A stretch of 64,000 nucleotides of DNA from JADCCX01 sp051649305 (lineage in GTDB: Bacteria; Pseudomonadota; Alphaproteobacteria; Rhizobiales; Beijerinckiaceae): contig JBOFGV010000052.1 in the NCBI GenBank assembly GCA_051649305.1, positions 1 through 64,000 on the forward strand. Direction: 5' to 3'. A program made the position numbers and the translations under genes. The notes beneath the pieces are model-generated. The model was given only the letters and a program-made list of their open reading frames with translations. It did not search any database and had not been told where the DNA came from. Below are positions 34,858-41,778 of this stretch, in pieces. Positions within the stretch are counted from its first letter, which is position 1, and every line of letters starts with the position of its first letter.

Positions 34858-35115
34858 ATGCCTGCGAAAAAAACCAAGGATGCTTTTGAAGTTGGTTCAA
34901 CCGTTCAGTTGAAGTCCGGCGGTCCAGCGCTGACCGTTCTCGGTCAAGCCGGTGACCGCGTGCATTGCGTCTTCTTCTCTGACGAGATCGGCGAATTCCG
35001 CGAAACCAACCTGCATGAAATCGCCCTCATCGCCATCGATATGGTTGAAGAAGACGAGGAAAACGAAGAGGAAGATGAGGAAGAAGGCGACGAGGACGAA
35101 GACAAGGCTGCCTGA
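34858..35115 (+). CDS. DUF2158 (YodC-like) small protein with acidic tail
   Basis: An 85-residue protein. Residues 10-60 are the DUF2158 fold (FEVGSTVQLKSGGPALTVLG then VHCVFFSDEIGEFRETNLHE); residues 62-85 are a run of Glu and Asp ending in KAA. AAGGAGAACTCCG precedes ATG 34858, which is clearly the start. DUF2158 proteins often sit near mobile or stress genes and have no known activity. The acidic tail is unusual for the family and would make the protein strongly negative, like a nucleic-acid mimic or chaperone tail (speculative). Confidence 0.8.
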   Translation: MPAKKTKDAFEVGSTVQLKSGGPALTVLGQAGDRVHCVFFSDEIGEFRETNLHEIALIAIDMVEEDEENEEEDEEEGDEDEDKAA

Positions 35116-35249
35116 AATTAGCTGCCTGAACCTGAAGCTTCCCACGCAGATGTGAAGCAGCCCCAATCGACAAACCGCCCGGGCTGCTGCCATAACAGCA
35201 GACCGCTTTGGCGGATCAACACCGATCAGGAGGAGGTATTCGCCTGGAA

Positions 35250-35639
35250 ATGAAAAAATTCTTCGCGCTTGTGTTCGCTGTGTTTGCGTTTCTGGCCGCT
35301 CCGGCCATAGCGCAGCAGGTTGAATTCGACATTTACGACAAGTCGGATTTCGACAAGCAGCTTGCCAGCAAAAAGCCAGTGGTTGTCCACGTTAACACAA
35401 CGTGGTGACCCGTGTGCAAACGCCAGGTCCTGGCGTTGGACGAACTCCGGAAAAAGCCGGAACATAAAAACACTGCCTTCCTGCGTCTGAATTTCGATAC
35501 AGAAGCAGACTTCAAGAAGGCCTACAATGTGCCTGTCCGCTCCGTCATCATCCTGTTCAAGGATGGCAAGGAACTGGATCGTGTTACCGCCAACGGTGAC
35601 AAGGCCGCGATTGAGGCCCTGTTGAAAAAGGCGTTGTGA
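35250..35639 (+). CDS. Secreted thioredoxin-like protein with in-frame TGA: candidate selenoprotein
   Basis: Read through one TGA (35406-35408), this is a 129-residue protein: a signal peptide (hydrophobic core then APAIAQ, cleavage near residue 21), a thioredoxin-like domain, and a short amphipathic end (IEALLKKAL). The active site reads N-T-T-W-[TGA]-P-V-C-K, so the TGA falls exactly where the first cysteine of the W-C-x-x-C motif belongs (position 53), with the resolving Cys at 56. The frame is open on both sides and the protein remains thioredoxin-like after the TGA (FDTEADFKKAYNV; IILFKDGKELDRV). The cis-proline position is Ser (VRSVIILF). A perfect hairpin with a GGTC apex follows 17 bases after the TGA. 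Related Hyphomicrobiales proteins have WCPTCK here. The AGGAGGAGGT ribosome site is 12 bases from the ATG. The alternative is a recent nonsense mutation TGC to TGA. Confidence 0.8.
35419..35437 (+). promoter_or_regulatory. SECIS-like hairpin inside the candidate selenoprotein gene
   Basis: AACGCCAG-GTC-CTGGCGTT forms a perfect 8-base-pair stem with a 3-base loop (or 7 pairs with a GGTCC loop). The apex G-G-U-C is the same as that of the E. coli fdhF SECIS, which SelB reads. The GG begins 17 bases after the TGA, inside the 16-37 base window described for bacterial SECIS elements. Confidence 0.7.
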
Positions 35640-35643
35640 AAGC

Positions 35644-35677
35644 AAACTCTCCCTCCCAAAAGGAGGGAGAGTTTTTC
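35644..35677 (+). terminator. Rho-independent terminator after the selenoprotein gene
   Basis: A perfect 13-base-pair stem (AAACTCTCCCTCC at 35644-35656 with GGAGGGAGAGTTT at 35662-35674) and a CAAAA loop lead into a short T-run. It begins five bases after the stop. Its right end overlaps the stop codon of the convergent glpK gene. Confidence 0.85.
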
Positions 35678-37202
35678 ATTTAGCACCAACCTTGCCCAAT
35701 GTCCGCCGCACCGCATCTTTCCACCCGGCATAGGCCGTGTTGCGGGCTTCGCTTGCCATAACCGGCACAAAGCGCTTCTGGCGTTTCCAGCGTTTGGCGA
35801 AGCTATCGGGCGCGCCATAAACACCCGCTTTCCAGCCTGCGAGATAAGCGGCACCCAGCGCTGTGGTTTCCAGCACCACCGGACGATCGACCGGCGCGCC
35901 CAGCATATCTGACAGGCGCTGCATGGCCCAGTCGCTCGCCGTCATGCCGCCATCAACGCGCAGCACCGTTTCGCTGCCTGCCGCCTGTTTCCAGTCCGCC
36001 TGCATGGCCTCAATCAGATCGCGGGTCTGGTATCCCACGCTTTCAAGCGCAGCCTTCGCCATTTCAGCCGGACCAGTGTTACGCGTGAGGCCAAAGACAG
36101 CGCCACGGCATTCGGCATCCCAGTAGGGCGCGCCAAGGCCCACAAAAGCCGGCACGAGAATGACCTGCTGCTGCGGATCGGCCTTCTTCGCCAAAGCGCC
36201 GGTTTCTGCGGCTGACTTGATGATCTTCAATCCATCCCGCAGCCATTGCACGGCGGCCCCTGCCACAAAGATGGAGCCTTCCAGCGCATAAGTGCGTTTG
36301 CCGTCGAACTGATAGGCGATGGTTGTCAGCAGACGGTGCTTGGACGGTACGGCCTTGGTGCCTATGTTAAGCAGGGCAAAGCAGCCTGTGCCGTAGGTGG
36401 ATTTCATCATGCCGGGCTGGAAGCACGCCTGCCCGATGGTAGCAGCCTGCTGGTCGCCCGCAACACCCAGAATGGGGATTTCTGCACCGAACCATTCGGC
36501 ATCCGCCATGCCGTAATCCGTCGCGCAGTCCTTCACCTCAGGCAGGATGGCAGCAGGCACATTGATGATGCTCAGGAGTTCCGCGTCCCATTGCCCGGTG
36601 TGGATATCGAGCAGCAAGGTGCGCGAGGCGTTGGTGGCATCGGTTGCATGGACACGGCCCTTGGTGAGGCGGTTGATGAGGAAGCTGTCCACTGTGCCGA
36701 AGGCCAACTGGTCTTTGTTCGCCTTGGTGCGCGCGCCTTTCACATGATCCAGAATCCAGGCGATTTTGGTGCCTGAGAAATACGGATCGAGCCTCAAGCC
36801 GGTCTTTTTGGCCATCACCTTCTCATGGCCCGCTGCTTTGAGTGTCTGGCAGATATCCGCCGTGCGCCTGTCCTGCCAGACGATGGCGTTGTGGATGGCT
36901 GCCCCTGTTGCGCGGTCCCAGATGACTGTTGTCTCGCGCTGGTTGGTGATGCCGATGCCTGCGATATCGTTTGCCTTGAGCTTCGCCTTCTTCAAGGCAG
37001 AGCGCGCAGTGGCCAGGGTGGTGCGCCAAAGATCTTCCGGATCATGCTCCACCCAGCCAGACGCGGGATAGTGCTGGGGAAACTCCTGCTGCGCCGAGGC
37101 GACCACCGCCATATCCGGCCCAAAGATCATGGTGCGGGTTGAGGTTGTGCCCTGATCAATCGCCATGATGTGGCGCGGTTTGGTGACAGTGTTCTTTTTC
37201 AT
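35676..37202 (-). CDS. glpK: Glycerol kinase
   Basis: A 508-residue FGGY-family kinase with the start AIDQGTTSTRTMIF (ATP-phosphate contacts), the glycerol-site GITNQRETTVIWD near residue 83, WQDRRTAD near 108, and the sugar-kinase signature near 370 (GVGYQTRDLIEAMQADWK-like ESVGYQTRDLIEAM). It phosphorylates glycerol to glycerol-3-phosphate in the cytoplasm. No glpF, glpD or glpR is nearby, so it is a stand-alone gene here. Its stop lies at the edge of the convergent terminator. Length is normal. Confidence 0.95.
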   Translation of the reverse strand: MKKNTVTKPRHIMAIDQGTTSTRTMIFGPDMAVVASAQQEFPQHYPASGWVEHDPEDLWRTTLATARSALKKAKLKANDIAGIGITNQRETTVIWDRATGAAIHNAIVWQDRRTADICQTLKAAGHEKVMAKKTGLRLDPYFSGTKIAWILDHVKGARTKANKDQLAFGTVDSFLINRLTKGRVHATDATNASRTLLLDIHTGQWDAELLSIINVPAAILPEVKDCATDYGMADAEWFGAEIPILGVAGDQQAATIGQACFQPGMMKSTYGTGCFALLNIGTKAVPSKHRLLTTIAYQFDGKRTYALEGSIFVAGAAVQWLRDGLKIIKSAAETGALAKKADPQQQVILVPAFVGLGAPYWDAECRGAVFGLTRNTGPAEMAKAALESVGYQTRDLIEAMQADWKQAAGSETVLRVDGGMTASDWAMQRLSDMLGAPVDRPVVLETTALGAAYLAGWKAGVYGAPDSFAKRWKRQKRFVPVMASEARNTAYAGWKDAVRRTLGKVGAK

Positions 37203-37263
37203 GAGTGATCTCTCCCAACCAAATCAACACGCTATCATTGCCCATCTTCGTGCAATCAGGCAA

Positions 37264-37701
37264 ATGCAGGTTATGTGGGAACTGGCGGGACTGTTCTGGG
37301 CGGCATTTCTATCAGCCACGATCCTGCCGGGATCGTCCGAGGCTGCCCTTCTGGCCTTGATGGCGCTGGGATCATGGCCTGTCATGACTCTTGTGATGGT
37401 TGCCACCATCGGCAACACGCTCGGCTCGGTGGTCAACTGGGTGCTTGGGCTATTTGTCGAACGCTGGCGCAACCACAAGCGCTTTCCCGTGAAGCCTGAG
37501 GAATTTGCAAAGTATAAGCTCTGGTACCAGAAATGGGGGGTGTGGTCGCTGCTGCTCGCCTGGGTGCCGGTGATCGGCGACCCGCTGACGGTGATGGCAG
37601 GCGTGATGCGCACGCCGCTGTGGCTGTTCATTCTTGTTACCGGCGTTGGGAAGCTGGCGCGGTATGTGGTGGTGGCGGGGGCGGTGAAGCTGGTAATGTG
37701 A
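37264..37701 (+). CDS. YqaA-like DedA/SNARE-associated membrane protein
   Basis: About 145 residues with several hydrophobic segments. FWAAFLSATILPGSSEAAL near the start and WVPVIGDPLTVMAGVMR near residue 97 match the E. coli YqaA pattern (short VTT/SNARE-associated family). These proteins are thought to be lipid-handling membrane proteins; no reaction is known. Starts at 37264 or 37273 fit the family better than the ATG at 37201, which overlaps the glpK start and lacks a ribosome site. The start is therefore uncertain. Confidence 0.8.
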   Translation: MQVMWELAGLFWAAFLSATILPGSSEAALLALMALGSWPVMTLVMVATIGNTLGSVVNWVLGLFVERWRNHKRFPVKPEEFAKYKLWYQKWGVWSLLLAWVPVIGDPLTVMAGVMRTPLWLFILVTGVGKLARYVVVAGAVKLVM

Positions 37702-37704
37702 CGG

Positions 37705-38178
37705 CTATCGCCTGTAGCGATGCCCAATCAACTGCGGCACATCGACGCCATCCCTTATTGAGCAACCTACCCCCCGATTTCGCAAGTTGGTTACCAGGCT
37801 GACATCGAGCTTTGATGGTTCCTTGACATCCTGAAAAATTCTGACGCTAAAAGTGCGCGTGACGCGTCCCGCCCAGCCTTCAATAGCCGGGTTCTGTGTC
37901 TCGATCATCAAACAATAGAAAGCCAGGCCATCTCTCTCCGCTACGTTAAACCACGACGCAGGCTTGCCGAACTGGGCGGCAGTTACCACAATCTCTTTGG
38001 GTTGCGAGAGGAGATAATCTCGTAACATGTCGTATTTAAGCGCAACCTCGACTGTCCGTTTCATATAAAGCGGCCGTAGTGCCACATCATCCTTCGCTGG
38101 CTCGTATTTGGGTCCAGATGTCGTCACACACCCTGCGAGTAGAAGTGTTGACATTACAATAAATAAGCTTTGCATCAT
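37705..38178 (-). CDS. Predicted lipoprotein of unknown function
   Basis: A 157-residue protein starting with a lipoprotein signal: a hydrophobic run and lipobox LLAGC with the cysteine near residue 17, followed by VTTSGPKYEPAKDD. The rest shows a mixed alpha-beta composition (RTFSVRIFQDVKEPSKLDVS) and two further cysteines (FYCLM, GVGCSI). I do not recognise the family. It is convergent with the YqaA-like gene, three bases apart. Confidence 0.65.
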   Translation of the reverse strand: MMQSLFIVMSTLLLAGCVTTSGPKYEPAKDDVALRPLYMKRTVEVALKYDMLRDYLLSQPKEIVVTAAQFGKPASWFNVAERDGLAFYCLMIETQNPAIEGWAGRVTRTFSVRIFQDVKEPSKLDVSLVTNLRNRGVGCSIRDGVDVPQLIGHRYRR

Positions 38179-38266
38179 TCGGGAGCCACTATCCTAGATA
38201 GTCCGAAATCGCAATCACCCAATCGTTTTCATAAACGGCCTTTGATGAAAATGATGAGATTGATTT

Positions 38267-38303
38267 TACAATGGCGGCAGCAGTCAATCACACCGCCATT
38301 GTA
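38267..38303. repeat. 11-bp perfect inverted repeat in an intergenic gap
   Basis: TACAATGGCGG (38267-38277) is followed after 15 bases by its exact reverse complement CCGCCATTGTA (38293-38303). There is no T-run on either side. It lies between the lipoprotein and DUF4170 genes. It could be a regulator site or part of a small RNA. Confidence 0.5.
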
Positions 38304-38355
38304 TGAAGCTCTTCCCGGCTTTGTTGGAACTGTGCGGATTTTTAAAGGCCGCTTG

Positions 38356-38610
38356 TCAATGGGCCATCATACCAATCGCGGCCATTGCCGCTTTCTGGCG
38401 GATGGATGGACGCTGCGGATTGTGGGCTGACGCCACGATCTGATAGCGGGTGTAGGCCTGGCTGCGGCTGCCTTCCGAGCGCTGCTTCCAGACGATGTTG
38501 GCCTCTTCGTAGCTGAAGAATGGCCCGTAGGTGCGGTGTGATCCTTCTTCGATCTCGTTGAAGTCAGCGTCCTTGTATTCGCCGCCGATAACCCAGAATT
38601 GCTTTGTCAT
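38356..38610 (-). CDS. DUF4170 small protein
   Basis: An 84-residue protein with the DUF4170 pattern FWVIGGEYKDADFNEI followed by YGPFFSYEEANIVWKQRS and a C-terminal RYQIV. This family is almost confined to alphaproteobacteria and is of unknown function. ATG 38610 gives the family's usual length; the longer open frame upstream runs through a repeat. GAGAAA-rich sequence precedes the ATG. Confidence 0.8.
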   Translation of the reverse strand: MTKQFWVIGGEYKDADFNEIEEGSHRTYGPFFSYEEANIVWKQRSEGSRSQAYTRYQIVASAHNPQRPSIRQKAAMAAIGMMAH

Positions 38611-38651
38611 GGTGGTTTCTCCGTTGGTTGCGATTGCTGAAAGTTGGTTGA

Positions 38652-38800
38652 CTCCCTCTCCCCGTTCACGGGGGGAGGGCAAGGAACAAGTAGTTGGTGA
38701 GGGGCGAAGTGAATGCACGCAGGGCCTCCCCTCTGCACTCAAATCCCCTGGCCCCTCATCCGGCGCTGCGCGCCACCTTCTCCCCGCAGGCGGGGAGAAG
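38652..38800. repeat. Rhizobium-like intergenic palindromic element (about 149 bp)
   Basis: The gap between DUF4170 and aceA has CTCCCTCTCCCCGTTCACGG at its left and a hairpin CTTCTCCCCGCAGGCGGGGAGAAG at its right, with CCTCATCCGGCGCTGCGCGCC between. This wording is the same family as the element near 56.8 kb and resembles the RIME-type mosaic repeats found many times in rhizobial genomes. It lies at the 3' end of aceA. Confidence 0.65.
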
Positions 38801-38808
38801 AATTAACA

Positions 38809-40113
38809 TCACTCCGCTGCAATGCCTTTTGCTGCCGGTGTGTTCTGGTTGCCGTGAAACTGCTCTGTTTCTGTCGAGCCAGCCATCGCGGTGGTGGATG
38901 ACTTGCCGCCCGAGATGGCGACAGAAACCGCATCGAAGTAGCCGGTGCCAACCTCGCGCTGGTGGCGCACGGCTGTGAAACCGATGTCCTGAGCCGCAAA
39001 CTCGCGCTGCTGCATTTCGGAATAGGCACCCATGCCGCGGGTGGAATAGCCCTTGGCCAATTCGAACATCGAAAGGTTGAGCGAGTGGAAGCCTGCGAGT
39101 GTGACGAACTGGAACTTGTAGCCCATCTCGCCGATCTTCTCCTGATAGCGGGTGGCTTCCTCAATGCTCATCTTCTTCAGCCAGTTGAAGGACGGCGAGC
39201 AGTTGTAGGCCAGCATCTTGCCGGGGTGATGGCGGTGCATCTCTTCGGCAAACTCGCGCGCTTCACCCAGATCAGGCTCCGAGGTCTCCCACCAGATCAG
39301 ATCAGCATAGGGCGCATAGGCAAGGCCGCGTGAAATGGCGTGACCGACGGAATGCGTCTTGCCCTGCTTCAGGTGGAAGAAGCCTTCATCCGTGCGGCTG
39401 TCGCGGTCGATCCATGGGTGATCGTAATCATCCACATCCGAAGTGATGAGGTTGGCCGCATGGGCATCTGTGCGGGCGAGAACCAGTGTCGGGACATCGA
39501 GCACGTCAGCCGCAAGACGCGCTGCGTTGAGGGTGCGCTGGAAGGTCTTGGTAGGGACCAGAACCTTGCCGCCGAGGTGGCCGCACTTCTTTTCAGACGC
39601 CAGTTGATCCTCGAAGTGAACACCGGCAGCACCCGCTTCGATCATTGCTTTCATCAGTTCAAAGGCATTGAGAGGGCCACCAAAACCAGCTTCGGCATCG
39701 GCGATGATCGGCGCGAACCAATGCGTGGACTTGTCACCTTCCATGGTGGCGATCTGGTCAGCGCGGCGCAGTGTGTTATTGATGCGCTTGACGACATCAG
39801 GAACCGACGAAGCAGGGTAAAGCGACTGGTCAGGATACATCTGACCGGCGTTGTTGGCATCAGCAGCCACCTGCCAGCCCGAGAGGTAGATAGCCTCAAG
39901 ACCGGCCTTCACCTGCTGCATCGCCTGATTGCCTGTCATGGCACCAAGGGTGCGCACAAAAGGCCGGTTGTGCAGAAGTTCCCACAGGCGGTTGGCACCC
40001 ATGCGGGCCAATGTGTATTCAATCTTGATGGAACCGCGCAGCTTTTCGACATCGGCTGTCGTGTAGTCGCGCTTGATGCCCTTGAAGCGATCGGTTGGAG
40101 TTGCGAGTGTCAT
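38809..40113 (-). CDS. aceA: Isocitrate lyase
   Basis: A 434-residue isocitrate lyase. The catalytic-loop cysteine motif is KKCGHLGGKV near residue 186, with the metal and substrate segments PIIADAEAGFGG near 146 and ARTDAHAANL near 222 and SPSFNW near 310. It splits isocitrate to glyoxylate and succinate, the first step of the glyoxylate bypass. GAGG stands seven bases before ATG 40113. A RamB-type regulator is divergently transcribed, with shared control sequences between them. No malate synthase is in the window. Confidence 0.96.
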   Translation of the reverse strand: MTLATPTDRFKGIKRDYTTADVEKLRGSIKIEYTLARMGANRLWELLHNRPFVRTLGAMTGNQAMQQVKAGLEAIYLSGWQVAADANNAGQMYPDQSLYPASSVPDVVKRINNTLRRADQIATMEGDKSTHWFAPIIADAEAGFGGPLNAFELMKAMIEAGAAGVHFEDQLASEKKCGHLGGKVLVPTKTFQRTLNAARLAADVLDVPTLVLARTDAHAANLITSDVDDYDHPWIDRDSRTDEGFFHLKQGKTHSVGHAISRGLAYAPYADLIWWETSEPDLGEAREFAEEMHRHHPGKMLAYNCSPSFNWLKKMSIEEATRYQEKIGEMGYKFQFVTLAGFHSLNLSMFELAKGYSTRGMGAYSEMQQREFAAQDIGFTAVRHQREVGTGYFDAVSVAISGGKSSTTAMAGSTETEQFHGNQNTPAAKGIAAE

Positions 40114-40206
40114 GGCGTGTCCTCTTTCACATAAATTGACAGTGAGAGGAGGATAACGCTGCACCGCAGCATCGACAATACTGAAAGAACATAGCGAAAT
40201 TCAGCC

Positions 40207-40254
40207 TGTAAATTGTAATTTAATTGACAATTGACAAAAAATTATTTGTAAATT
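40207..40254. promoter_or_regulatory. Direct repeats in the aceA-regulator divergent region
   Basis: TGTAAATT occurs at 40207-40214 and again at 40247-40254, exactly 40 bases apart, in an AT-rich gap in an otherwise GC-rich window. The second copy overlaps the -10 box of the regulator promoter, as expected for an autoregulator that also acts on aceA. Confidence 0.5.
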
Positions 40255-40259
40255 ATATG
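40231..40259 (+). promoter_or_regulatory. Promoter of the RamB-like regulator gene
   Basis: TTGACA at 40231-40236, then 17 bases, then TATATG at 40254-40259, which is close to the sigma-70 consensus. A second TTGACA sits seven bases upstream (40224-40229) as part of a tandem ATTGACA repeat. Transcription would start about 18 bases before ATG 40285. Confidence 0.65.
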
Positions 40260-40284
40260 GAATTCTTCTTATAGAGGTCAACTG

Positions 40285-41712
40285 ATGAAATCCGTTCGCA
40301 TCGGCGGCAAACTGCGGAGACTCCGTCAGGATCGCCGCCTCACACAGATCCAGATGGCGGAAGCGCTGGATATTTCGCCCAGTTATCTCAACCTGCTGGA
40401 GAGCAACCAGCGGCCCGTCACCGTGCGCGTGCTGCTGAAGCTAGCGGAAAAGTTCCAGATAGATCTCAACACATTGGCGGGCGATGACGACGAGCGTTTG
40501 GGCTCTGCCCTCATGGAAGCCTTTTCTGACCCGATGTTTGATGCCGCAGATGTGAAGGCCAGCGATATTCGCGACATGGCGTCGACTATACCGGCTCTCG
40601 GCCGAGCCGTGCTTGATCTCTACAACGCCTTCAAGCGTGGCTCGGGCAGTGTGCGATCAACCAGCGAGGGCGATGATGCTGACGGGGCTTCACTGGCCAT
40701 ACCGTCTGAGGAAGTGACTGAATTCCTGCAAAAGCGACTGAACCATTTTCCCGATCTCGAAGAAGCCGCAGAGCAGCTCTGGGTGGAGAATGGTCTGTCC
40801 ATCAACACGTTGCAGCGTGATCTCATCCAGCTGCTGGCAACACGCTACGCCGTGGATGTTGACATTGCACCAACCGAATCCATGGATGGCATGCTCAGGC
40901 GCTACAACCCGCTGACGCGCAGACTGGAGCTATCAGAAATGCTGCCGCTCCCTTCGCGCACCTTTCAGCTCGCTTTCCAGATCGCGCTGCTGGGTTATCG
41001 CAAGGAAATCGAAAGTCTGATCGGTGGCGGGAAGTTCTCGACACCGGAGGCTGACTCTCTCGCACGTTCGGCTCTTGCCAGCTACTTCGCTTCAGCTGTC
41101 ATGACGCCCTATCCGCGTTTTCTGGAGGCCGCGCGCTCCACCCGCTATGATCTCAACGTGCTGCAGCACCGCTTCGGCATGTCTTTCGAGCAAGTGTGCC
41201 ATCGCCTGACCACCCTGCGCCGCAAGGGACAGGAGGGCATTCCGTTCCATCTCATCCGGGTGGATATTGCCGGCAACATCTCGAAGCGCTTCTCGGCCTC
41301 CGGAATCCAGATGGCGCGTTTTGGGGCTGCCTGCCCGCGCTGGAATGTCTACGATGCCTTTGCCACGCCGGGCCTTCTGCGTGTGCAGGTGTCAGAAATG
41401 CCGGACGGTACGCGGTTCTTCTGTGTCGCCAGCACCATCCGCCCTTCTGGGCGGGGTGTGGGCCGCAACGGGTTGATGCAGACAGGCGGGCAGCTTGCTA
41501 TTGGCCTTGGCACCAGCATCCAGCATGCGGATCAGATGATTTATGCCGACGGCCTGAACCTGGACGACACACAGATCATCACACCCATCGGCGTTTCCTG
41601 CCGCACCTGCATCCGCAACGATTGTGCGGATCGTGCCGTGCCATCAATGCACCAGCGGCTGGAGCTGGATGAAAACCGCAGGGGTCTCAGCGCTTATGCA
41701 AGAGTGGGGTGA
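40285..41712 (+). CDS. XRE-family short-chain acyl-CoA responsive regulator (RamB/ScfR type)
   Basis: A 475-residue regulator. The N-terminal helix-turn-helix (LRRLRQDRRLTQIQMAEALD near residues 10-29 and SPSYLNLLESNQRP following) is joined to a long C-terminal domain with the late cysteine cluster CRTCIRNDCADRAVP near 445, typical of RamB/ScfR regulators that sense propionyl- or acetyl-CoA-related metabolites. The gene is divergent from aceA, its likely target. It has an IrrE/ImmA-like middle part but no clear HExxH. The function is inferred from family and position. Confidence 0.87.
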   Translation: MKSVRIGGKLRRLRQDRRLTQIQMAEALDISPSYLNLLESNQRPVTVRVLLKLAEKFQIDLNTLAGDDDERLGSALMEAFSDPMFDAADVKASDIRDMASTIPALGRAVLDLYNAFKRGSGSVRSTSEGDDADGASLAIPSEEVTEFLQKRLNHFPDLEEAAEQLWVENGLSINTLQRDLIQLLATRYAVDVDIAPTESMDGMLRRYNPLTRRLELSEMLPLPSRTFQLAFQIALLGYRKEIESLIGGGKFSTPEADSLARSALASYFASAVMTPYPRFLEAARSTRYDLNVLQHRFGMSFEQVCHRLTTLRRKGQEGIPFHLIRVDIAGNISKRFSASGIQMARFGAACPRWNVYDAFATPGLLRVQVSEMPDGTRFFCVASTIRPSGRGVGRNGLMQTGGQLAIGLGTSIQHADQMIYADGLNLDDTQIITPIGVSCRTCIRNDCADRAVPSMHQRLELDENRRGLSAYARVG

Positions 41713-41778
41713 TTGGCCACGCAAGTTTGAAGTCCCCCTCAGTTGCAACTTCCCGCGTGACATCCTAGTTGAAACGCT

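Noticed and set aside
35250..35408. Treating the first half of the thioredoxin-like gene as a short secreted peptide of 52 residues, and the second half (35412-35639) as a separate gene.
   Set aside because: The two halves share a frame, are separated only by a TGA at the cysteine position, and together make one thioredoxin fold; the second half has no ribosome site or start of its own.
38170..38430. 86-codon plus-strand frame in the lipoprotein-DUF4170 gap.
   Set aside because: It overlaps the end of DUF4170, has no ribosome site and no family pattern; the inverted repeat inside it is a better explanation of structure there.
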